Below are positions 1 through 5,231 of a DNA stretch of 10,281 bases, one piece after another (positions within the stretch are counted from its first letter, which is position 1; each line of letters starts with the position of its first letter). The notes under the pieces were generated by a model that saw only the letters and a program-made list of their open reading frames with translations, was not told the DNA's origin and made no database searches. Source of the DNA: RGIG2707 sp045600065 (GTDB lineage: Bacteria; Bacillota; Clostridia; Peptostreptococcales; Anaerovoracaceae). The DNA lies in the NCBI GenBank assembly GCA_045600065.1, contig JAZRXE010000057.1, forward strand, positions 1 to 10,281, read 5' to 3'. Position numbers and translations under genes: made by a program.

Positions 1-66
1 ATTATTGCCTGTTTTGATTTAAAATTCAAAAAAGTTGGATTTGTTTTCACACATAAATTCTAACAC

Positions 67-115
67 AAAAGAAGGACCTTGAGCTCTTTTGAACTCTTGG
101 TCCTCCTTTGTTTTT
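67..115. terminator. Hairpin terminator, probably bidirectional
   Basis: A long imperfect hairpin has a left arm from about 67 to 85 and a right arm from about 91 to 109, around a TTTT loop. The core AGGACC/GGTCCT pairing is perfect. There is one A-C mismatch near the base, a TT/TT internal loop and one C-A mismatch near the loop. On the plus strand it is followed by TTTGTTTTT, a good U-tract. On the minus strand it is followed by a U-rich CTTCTTTTGTGTT. The minus-strand zinc-ribbon gene ends 47 bases away, so the hairpin can terminate that operon, and it may also stop a plus-strand gene lying left of the window. Confidence 0.72.
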
Positions 116-161
116 AGAGGCTGCTTTTTTCACAGCCCCTTCTTTAGCTTGCTGTGCTATG

Positions 162-365
162 CTATTCGTAATCTGCGATCACCTTTTTGCATGTCTTGCA
201 GATGTATGCAGGCAAGCAGGGCGATGTGACATAGTTCTTATCGAGCAGCACTTCTCCTTCCTTGGGAGTAAGGCTTGCGTAATGACGCTTTTTGGCCCAG
301 ATCATAGTATTGCCTGCCTGGAGCATGCCTTGCTCCATCTCTGCTCCGCAAAACGGACACTTCAT
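162..365 (-). CDS. Small zinc-ribbon protein (PF20097/DUF6487-like)
   Basis: This is a 67-residue protein with two CxxC knuckles, C3-P-F-C6 at the N-terminus and C56-K-T-C59 near the C-terminus. Together they would bind one structural zinc. Between them lie W23, a basic KKRHYA stretch and a predicted beta-rich segment. Overall length, CPFCGxEM start and CKxCKKxIxDY ending resemble a family of short Firmicutes zinc-ribbon proteins that I recall as PF20097. The family name is from memory and was not searched. No signal peptide or membrane segment is seen, so it is cytosolic. It is the last gene of a three-gene operon: only 3 bases separate it from the previous stop, and its AGAGG ribosome site lies over the end of that gene, so translation is probably coupled. 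The biochemical role is unknown; it may bind a protein or nucleic-acid partner. C50 is an additional cysteine outside the two knuckles. Confidence 0.82.
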   Translation of the reverse strand: MKCPFCGAEMEQGMLQAGNTMIWAKKRHYASLTPKEGEVLLDKNYVTSPCLPAYICKTCKKVIADYE

Positions 366-368
366 AAT

Positions 369-797
369 TTACCTCTTTCTGCTTCCGAGCCTTGAAAGAC
401 TTTCGGCTGCGCTGCTTAAGCTTCTGCTGATGGATGCGACCTCTTCCGCGGCGCATCCGAAATCGTGAGCTGCGCCCAGATCGAGCTTGTTGAATTTTCT
501 TTCCTCGGCGATCTGCGTTGCCAGCCAGTCGTGCTGCCTGTCCTCCATGGCGGATACCCGGCTGTCGGGGCTCATGAAAAAGCCCTTGGGCTCATCAGTC
601 TGGATGTGCATATGACCGGGCCCTGCAGGCAGGGCTTCGGAGCTGTCCGGAATATAGCTCGCCTGAGCATTGTGTCTGTTCATACTGAAGCCGGATCCTG
701 AGACGTTTGTTTTTTTGATGACGCTTACGATCTTTATCATAATGCCGATCCAGACCAGAATATAGATAAAACCGAATACTACACCGATAATTCCCAT
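369..797 (-). CDS. Single-pass membrane protein of unknown function, SPFH-linked
   Basis: I do not recognise a family for this 142-residue protein. Residues 3-27 form one strong hydrophobic helix, followed by a positive KKT, which predicts an N-out/C-in anchor with a cytosolic tail. Residues 30-80 are a Gly/Ser/Pro-rich, probably disordered linker. Residues 82-105 (MEDRQHDWLATQIAEER region) look like a charged amphipathic helix, and residues 117-140 a Ser/Ala-rich helix ending in a basic SRKR tail. It follows the SPFH gene by 4 bases and precedes the zinc-ribbon gene by 3 bases, so the three are almost certainly one transcript. SPFH proteins of the QmcA/YbbK type are usually paired with an NfeD protein. 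This protein has none of the multi-span plus OB-fold layout of NfeD, so it may be an alternative partner of the scaffold. That role is inferred from position only. Confidence 0.75.
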   Translation of the reverse strand: MGIIGVVFGFIYILVWIGIMIKIVSVIKKTNVSGSGFSMNRHNAQASYIPDSSEALPAGPGHMHIQTDEPKGFFMSPDSRVSAMEDRQHDWLATQIAEERKFNKLDLGAAHDFGCAAEEVASISRSLSSAAESLSRLGSRKR

Positions 798-801
798 TTT
801 A

Positions 802-1695
802 TCAGCCCTTTGTCACCTCTGAGAGGGCTCCCAGGGTGCCTGCCAGATTTGCTATGTCGGATGGAATAATGAGCTTTGTGGACTGACCGTCAGCCATCTT
901 TTCGGCTGCCTCGAAGGATCTGATCCTCATGTAGCCTTCGCCGGGAGCGGCCTCGTTGATGAGCCTGATGGCTTCCGCCTTTGCTCTCTGAACAGCCAGA
1001 AGAGCCTCTGCTTCACCTTCTGCCTCTCTGATGCGCTGCTGCTTTACAGCCTCTGCGCGCAGGATGGCGGCTTCCTTTTCACCCTCTGCCAGGGTGATCG
1101 CGGACTGCTTCTTTCCTTCTGCGGTAAGAATGGCCTCGCGCTTTTCGCGCTCTGCCTTCATCTGCTTTTCCATTGCGTCCTGGATGCTGCGGGGCGGCTG
1201 AATGTTCTTTACCTCTACGCGGCTGACCTTGATGCCCCACTTGTCTGTGGCATCGTCCAGAATGGAGGTAATCTTGCCGTTGATCTCGTCTCTGGAGGTC
1301 AGTGTCTCGTCCAGAGTCATAGAGCCTATGATGTTTCTGAGAGTGGTGGCAGACAGGTTTTCTATGGCTGCGATGGGCCTTTCAACGCCGTAGGCGAAGA
1401 GCTTGGCATCGAAAATATAGAAGAAAACGACGGAGTCGACCATCATGGTTACGTTATCCTTGGTGATTACAGGCTGCGGCTCGAAGTCTGCCACCTGTTC
1501 CTTCAGGGATACCTTCTTGATGACTCTGTAGATGATGGGCACCTTGAAATGCAGGCCTGCCTGCCAGGTGTCATGATATTTTCCCAGGAATTCTATGACC
1601 CAGGAATTTGCCTGAGGCACTATGCAGATGCAGCGTACGCACAGCACGATAAGTGCCATGAATAAGAGAATTAAGAAAAATGTTAAAGGACCCAT
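802..1695 (-). CDS. SPFH/Band 7 (stomatin/QmcA-like) membrane scaffold protein
   Basis: This 297-residue protein belongs to the stomatin-prohibitin-flotillin-HflK/C superfamily, whose members form large ring or cage oligomers on membranes and organise microdomains and membrane proteases. Residues 4-24 are an N-terminal membrane helix. The SPFH domain spans about 25-180 and includes the PQANSWVIEFLGKY entry strand, VSLKEQ, the VITKDNVTMMVDSVVFF strand pair, and NLSATTLRNIIGSMTLDETLTSRDEIN, which is highly typical of QmcA-like proteins. The VKNIQPPRSIQDAMEKQMKAEREKRE segment leads into an Ala/Glu-rich coiled coil at about 175-245 with repeated AEG units. The tail has the family-typical IIPSDIANLAG. 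Length matches the family (about 280-330). The start is supported by AAAGGGG 6 bases upstream. It is first in an operon with a small membrane protein and a zinc-ribbon protein, and no NfeD partner is visible. Family assignment is secure; the client proteins are unknown. Confidence 0.95.
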   Translation of the reverse strand: MGPLTFFLILLFMALIVLCVRCICIVPQANSWVIEFLGKYHDTWQAGLHFKVPIIYRVIKKVSLKEQVADFEPQPVITKDNVTMMVDSVVFFYIFDAKLFAYGVERPIAAIENLSATTLRNIIGSMTLDETLTSRDEINGKITSILDDATDKWGIKVSRVEVKNIQPPRSIQDAMEKQMKAEREKREAILTAEGKKQSAITLAEGEKEAAILRAEAVKQQRIREAEGEAEALLAVQRAKAEAIRLINEAAPGEGYMRIRSFEAAEKMADGQSTKLIIPSDIANLAGTLGALSEVTKG

Positions 1696-1744
1696 GTTTC
1701 CCCTTTCTTATATAAAAAATACATGTGATGCTTTATTCGGAAAG

Positions 1745-1772
1745 ATTATATCACATCGGGACATTTGATATA
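1745..1772 (-). promoter_or_regulatory. Promoter of the SPFH operon
   Basis: On the minus strand TATAAT (plus 1745-1750) is a perfect -10, with TG two bases upstream as an extended -10. The -35 region at 16-base spacing (plus 1767-1772, reading TATATC) is poor, so the extended -10 probably carries the promoter or an activator helps. The transcript would start near 1738 and have a leader of about 43 bases before the SPFH ATG, including a third ATGTGAT copy at 1723-1729. The -35 regions of the two divergent promoters overlap around 1765-1772, so RNA polymerases would compete. Confidence 0.6.
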
Positions 1773-1792
1773 TCATCTCCATGTGATATAAT
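1765..1792 (+). promoter_or_regulatory. Promoter of the 1824-7413 operon
   Basis: A sigma-A-type promoter is visible: -35 TTGATA at 1765-1770 (5 of 6 consensus matches), a 16-base spacer, and -10 TATAAT at 1787-1792 (perfect) preceded by TG at 1784-1785 (extended -10). Transcription would start near 1799, giving a leader of about 25 bases to the ATG at 1824 with AGGGAGGA as ribosome site. No other strong promoter is seen before the small intergenic gaps of the downstream genes, so this is probably the main promoter of the five-gene operon. Confidence 0.75.
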
Positions 1793-1823
1793 CATTAAAT
1801 ATTGATTACATAAGGGAGGATTC

Positions 1824-2198
1824 ATGCAGTACATAACTGACGAAGCCATGTATGCAATGATAGGCGTGGTCGTACTGATCATGGCCCTGCAAAAGCTCCG
1901 GGATGTGCTCATGGACAAGGTTCAGAGCAAATTCAAAAACGACCCGTCTCTTGCCAGGTATTCAGAATCCGCCAGAAGGCAGGCTCTGTCGGGCAAGTCG
2001 AAGGAGGCTGACGGCAAGGTGCCGGAATTCGATGCGGACGCAGGCACGCTTGGCGCCATACTCTACGAGATGTGGGATGATGATCAGGAAGAGGAAGACT
2101 GGACCATATGGCGCATGCCTGTAGAAGAAGACAAGCCTGAGGAAAATGCGCCGAAGGGCGGTCAGACCGAGGACGCAGCGCCGGAGGAAAAGCTATGA
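1824..2198 (+). CDS. Small membrane-anchored acidic protein, unknown function
   Basis: I do not recognise a family for this 124-residue protein. Residues about 7-24 (AMYAMIGVVVLIMALQKL region) form one membrane helix close to the N-terminus. A basic-to-neutral segment (RDVLMDKVQSKFK) and a probable disordered linker follow. The region from about residue 68 is strongly acidic, with DDDQEEED at 86-92 and a Glu/Pro-rich tail. GTLGAILYEMWDD (about 75-87) is the only hydrophobic stretch in the tail and may be a docking helix. The start is well supported by AGGGAGGA 6-7 bases upstream and by the promoter at 1765-1792. It is the first gene of the plus-strand operon and overlaps the next gene by 4 bases (ATGA), a sign of translational coupling and possibly of a complex between the two products. 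By layout it could be a membrane tether for the soluble protein encoded next. Confidence 0.8.
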   Translation: MQYITDEAMYAMIGVVVLIMALQKLRDVLMDKVQSKFKNDPSLARYSESARRQALSGKSKEADGKVPEFDADAGTLGAILYEMWDDDQEEEDWTIWRMPVEEDKPEENAPKGGQTEDAAPEEKL

Positions 2199-2731
2199 GC
2201 GTAAGGGACAATTATGCGGCAGAGCACAGGGAATTCAAGTATCTCAGCGAAGAATACAAGGCCTTTGCAGGCTCTGTGTTCGATACTCTCAGCGGCTCGG
2301 ATCAGGGCGGTGCGGAGGAAAGAGTCAGAAGACTGCTGGAAAGCTCCCACGATGCCAAATGGATGTCAGACAACAAGGACACCGTGCAGCGCATCATAAA
2401 AAGCGCCTCGGACGGCTACAGCGACCAACGCATGGTCTTCAGCCTTCAGCTGAGGCAGTGGATCATGGAATACAGTCTGAGCCGAAGGGCATGCATGCAG
2501 ATCGCCGGCTGGCTGGCAGAATACCGTCAGGCGGGCAGTGACAGCTTTGGTATGGTGCTGGAGCTTCTGCAGCAAAACTGCGGCTTTAATGAAAACAATA
2601 TAGAAAAATATCTCAAAGAAACAGATCTGGACAAGGCAAAGGCTCTTCTGACTGCCTCCAGACAGGCCTTCGAGGCTGAATATCCCGAAACCGCCATGGG
2701 CTGGCCGGTGGGAGAAAAGACAGAACAATAA
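2195..2731 (+). CDS. Soluble helical protein, unknown function
   Basis: I do not recognise a family for this 178-residue protein. It has no signal peptide or membrane segment and is rich in charged, helix-forming residues: HREFKYLSEEYKAFAGSVFDTL (11-32), EERVRRLLES (41-50), KDTVQRIIKSASD (61-73), QWIMEYSLSRRACMQIAGWLAEYRQ (88-112), MVLELLQQN (120-128) and LDKAKALLTASRQAFEAEY (145-163). This looks like an all-alpha adaptor or regulatory fold. The start is the ATGA overlap with the upstream membrane-anchored protein, with AGGAAA about 6 bases upstream. The stop lies 17 bases before the first transporter gene. Genetic coupling suggests a partnership with the upstream anchor; a role with the downstream transporters or deacetylase is inference. 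Confidence 0.8.
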   Translation: MSVRDNYAAEHREFKYLSEEYKAFAGSVFDTLSGSDQGGAEERVRRLLESSHDAKWMSDNKDTVQRIIKSASDGYSDQRMVFSLQLRQWIMEYSLSRRACMQIAGWLAEYRQAGSDSFGMVLELLQQNCGFNENNIEKYLKETDLDKAKALLTASRQAFEAEYPETAMGWPVGEKTEQ

Positions 2732-2748
2732 AAAACACGGAGGACCAA

Positions 2749-3987
2749 ATGAAAACGACCCAAATCAGAGGCAAGCTTGTAATTTTCGGAGGAGTGCTTC
2801 TGACAATTTCCCTTATGGGCATACCCGGAATGTGCAATGCCATGTTCGTGATCCCCATCACCACAGATCTGGGTATAAGCCGCGCTGCATTTTCCACGCT
2901 TTCTACAATGAACGCAGCCACGGCCTCCGTGGTATCCTTCTTCAGCGGAGCGATTTACAGGAAGACCGATCCTGTTACCACCATAAGACTCGGAGCTGTC
3001 ATGGGCAGCATAGGCTACATGCTTTTATCCTTTGCAAACGGCATGCCCATGTTCTACCTTGCCATGGGCATACTGGGAGCGTCCTGCAGCCTTGCAACCT
3101 TCATCCCCATGGCCATGCTGGCAGACCAGTGGATGCCCGAAAGCAGCGGCAAGGCCATAGGCATAGTAATGATGGGAAGCAGTCTTGCGTCCATGATATT
3201 CAATCCGCTGATCAGCGTGCTGATCACCGATTTCGGATGGAGAAAGGCTTACTTTATCATGGGAATAGTGGTCGCAGTCCTTTCACTTGCGGCAGCCTTC
3301 CTGCTGATCCAGCCTCATCCTGACTATACAAAGCAGAGCAGGCTCAGCGGCGATGCTCAGGCAGATGCCGCGGCGGCAGCAGATGCCCTTGCTCAGGCTC
3401 AGTCAGAGGCAGCACCTGCCAGAGTCAGCTTCCTGAGCCCCAGAAACCTGCGTCTTTGCTTTATAGGCTTCTGCATGCTGGTAGCCAACATGGGCTTTTA
3501 TTCCACCTACGTGGCGCACCTGCAGGACATGGGCTATTCCCAGACCTTTGCGTCTCTGTATTCCTCTGTGTCTCAGGGCGTCATGGCACTGGGCAAGTTC
3601 TCCTACGGAGCCATGGTCGATAAAGCCGGCCTTAAGAAGTGTACCAGAATATCCTTTGCCGCAGGCTGCATCAGCCTGGTGGGCCTGTGCTTCTGTCAGA
3701 ACAAGATATTTCTGGCGCTTTGCCTGCTGGCGCCTTTCTTTGCCTGCCCCTTTGATTCCGTCGGTCTTGCTCCTCTTTCCGAAGAGGCAGGAGGCCAGGA
3801 GAACAAGGCCGAATTCATGGGCAAATTCACCACACTTGCCAACATAGGCTACGGAGTTATTCCCATTATCATAGGCGGTGTCTACGATAACATGGGCAGC
3901 TACAACCCCTTCTTTGCCTTTGCAGCAGTCTGCGCAGCCGCAGGCTTCCTGTACAGCAACAAGGCCTACGATTATAAAGAAATGTAG
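2749..3987 (+). CDS. MFS transporter, oxalate/formate antiporter (OFA)-like, copy 1
   Basis: This is a 412-residue major facilitator protein with about 12 hydrophobic helices in two halves joined by a cytosolic loop at about 190-228. The first half has MCNAMFVIPITTDLGISRAAFS (28-49) and LADQWMPESSGKAIGIVMMGSSLASMIFNPL (124-154), both characteristic of the monocarboxylate/OFA branch. The second half has the HLQDMGYSQTFA segment and the MFS loop GKFSYGAMVDKAGLKK (282-297, a G-x-x-x-D-x-x-G-x-K form). Family members move small organic anions or related metabolites, but the substrate cannot be read here. GGAGG 7 bases upstream fixes the start. It is followed 29 bases later by a clear paralogue. 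Odd feature: the central loop contains an Ala-rich block (about 201-223, ADAAAAADALAQAQSEAA) that is absent from the paralogue. It sits in an operon ending with a polysaccharide deacetylase. Confidence 0.93.
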   Translation: MKTTQIRGKLVIFGGVLLTISLMGIPGMCNAMFVIPITTDLGISRAAFSTLSTMNAATASVVSFFSGAIYRKTDPVTTIRLGAVMGSIGYMLLSFANGMPMFYLAMGILGASCSLATFIPMAMLADQWMPESSGKAIGIVMMGSSLASMIFNPLISVLITDFGWRKAYFIMGIVVAVLSLAAAFLLIQPHPDYTKQSRLSGDAQADAAAAADALAQAQSEAAPARVSFLSPRNLRLCFIGFCMLVANMGFYSTYVAHLQDMGYSQTFASLYSSVSQGVMALGKFSYGAMVDKAGLKKCTRISFAAGCISLVGLCFCQNKIFLALCLLAPFFACPFDSVGLAPLSEEAGGQENKAEFMGKFTTLANIGYGVIPIIIGGVYDNMGSYNPFFAFAAVCAAAGFLYSNKAYDYKEM

Positions 3988-4016
3988 AGAAACAGTACGT
4001 TATCGGGAGAATCAAA

Positions 4017-5231
4017 ATGGAAAGTACAACTGAAAACAGAGAAGGCAAGAAGGTATTGCTGGGCTGTCTGCTGCTCGTCATCTTCATAATGGGCCTTCAG
4101 GGCAACTGCCGCTCGATCTTCATAATACCTGTAACAACCTATTACGGCTGGACACGCTCGGCATTTTCGCTGGGTACGAGCATATCATCCATAGCCGGAC
4201 TGATATTCGCCATGAACAGCTGGAAGGTCTATCAGAGATTCGATGTGGTAGACACAGTAAAGGTGGGAGCTGTTCTTTCCACCATCGCATATACAGGTCT
4301 GGCATTTGCGGACCAGCTATGGAAGATCTATGTGCTGTACTTCATAATGGGCTTTGCCATGCGCATGACCTGCACTCTGCCCGTAAACCTGCTGATGGCC
4401 GAATGGTTCCCCGACAATATGAACAGGGCCATAGGCATAGCCATGATGGGCAGCGGCATCAGCGGCATGCTCTTCAATCCGGTCATAAACGCCATAATGC
4501 TAAAGTGGGACTTCAAGATGGCCTACCTTTGCATGGGCGCCTGCATGGGCATATTCTCCTTTATCGCAGCCTTCCTGCTGCTTAAGAGAAATCCCGAGAC
4601 TCTGGCAGCTGAAAGGAATGAAAGACTCACCAAAAAGAAAGAACCCGTCAAGGTCAATATATTCCAGCCCAAGTTCATGCTGCTTTGCTGCGCAGCATTG
4701 TTTATCAGCGCCTGCAGCAACGGCATCAACAATACACTCAATCCCTATCTTCAGGATATAGGCTATTCCCAGACCTTTGCAGCCACCATACAGTCCCTGA
4801 GCCAGGGTGCCATGGCGGCCGGCAAGATACTGCTGGGCGTGGTAATAGACCGCAGAGGCCTTAAGACAGCCATGTGGACATCCTTCTCAGCGGATATGCT
4901 GGGCCTTGTGGGAATGATCTTCTTTATGGGAGACATATTCCTCATCTTCCCGTTTATTGCGCTGTTCCTTGGCTGCCCCTTCAACACCGTTGCCATGTCT
5001 TCCATCGCCGCCGAGATCGAGGGACCCAGGATGCGCGCCGCTTACCTGGGCAAGATCAATGCAGTAGTGAGCATGTCCAATGTGTTCACACCCTACCTTA
5101 TGGCCTGGGTCTATGACAACATGGGCAGCTATGTTCCCTATTACTGGGCCTGCGCAATCTGTCTTGCGCTTTCATCTCTGTGTATCACACCTGCGTTCAG
5201 GATCAAGACATATGAACCCGAAGCCTTATAG
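4017..5231 (+). CDS. MFS transporter, oxalate/formate antiporter (OFA)-like, copy 2
   Basis: This 404-residue, 12-helix MFS protein is paralogous to the transporter just upstream. Shared landmarks are MGxxGxCxxxFxIPxTT at the first helix (25-41), W-F/M-P...AIGIxMMGS in helices 4-5 (130-146), YLQDIGYSQTFA (244-255), GKILLGVVIDRRGLK (269-283, a better match to the MFS G-x-x-x-D-R-x-G-x-K loop than in copy 1), GCPFNTV (319-325) and VYDNMGSY (365-372). The central loop (about 190-213) is short and lysine-rich (NERLTKKKEPVKVN) instead of Ala-rich. The start has GGGAGA 7-8 bases upstream. Its last 20 bases overlap the start of the downstream lipoprotein gene in another frame, so the two are probably coupled. 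Two diverged copies side by side suggest related but different substrates, or a heteromeric or exchange pair; the substrate is unknown. Confidence 0.93.
   Translation: MESTTENREGKKVLLGCLLLVIFIMGLQGNCRSIFIIPVTTYYGWTRSAFSLGTSISSIAGLIFAMNSWKVYQRFDVVDTVKVGAVLSTIAYTGLAFADQLWKIYVLYFIMGFAMRMTCTLPVNLLMAEWFPDNMNRAIGIAMMGSGISGMLFNPVINAIMLKWDFKMAYLCMGACMGIFSFIAAFLLLKRNPETLAAERNERLTKKKEPVKVNIFQPKFMLLCCAALFISACSNGINNTLNPYLQDIGYSQTFAATIQSLSQGAMAAGKILLGVVIDRRGLKTAMWTSFSADMLGLVGMIFFMGDIFLIFPFIALFLGCPFNTVAMSSIAAEIEGPRMRAAYLGKINAVVSMSNVFTPYLMAWVYDNMGSYVPYYWACAICLALSSLCITPAFRIKTYEPEAL

Larger units (their letters stand above)
1744..1793. repeat. 13-bp perfect inverted repeat carrying both divergent -10 boxes
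   Basis: The left arm at 1744-1756 (GATTATATCACAT) and the right arm at 1781-1793 (ATGTGATATAATC) are exact reverse complements, separated by 24 bases. Each arm contains, reading outwards, TGA-TATAAT, an extended -10 element. A third copy of the ATGTGAT core lies at 1723-1729 in the minus-operon leader, and a short palindrome GATATATC sits at 1767-1774 near the centre. Spacing between matching positions of the two arms is about 37 bases, roughly 3.5 helical turns. The arrangement could be a regulator-binding site shared by both operons, or simply two copies of a good promoter core. Confidence 0.7.

Noticed and set aside
131..156. CACAGC/GCTGTG inverted repeat after the zinc-ribbon gene as a terminator
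   Set aside because: The six-base stem has a 14-base loop, and on the gene's own strand it is followed by an A-run, not a T-run. The hairpin at 67-115 is a far better candidate.
2146..2541. 131-codon plus-strand frame across two small genes
   Set aside because: It lies in another frame of 1824-2198 and 2195-2731. The product is Arg/Gln/Gly-rich and lacks a ribosome site; the two coupled genes explain the region better.
3532..4780. Identical 20-base stretches in the two transporter genes as a mobile-element or recombination repeat
   Set aside because: They encode the same conserved GYSQTFA segment in paralogous genes; common descent explains the identity without a mobile element.
5080..5211. 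N-terminal extension of the deacetylase gene from an upstream ATG
   Set aside because: It would overlap the transporter by 152 bases and place 44 unrelated residues before a clear lipoprotein signal peptide; the ATG at 5212 fits signal and ribosome site.
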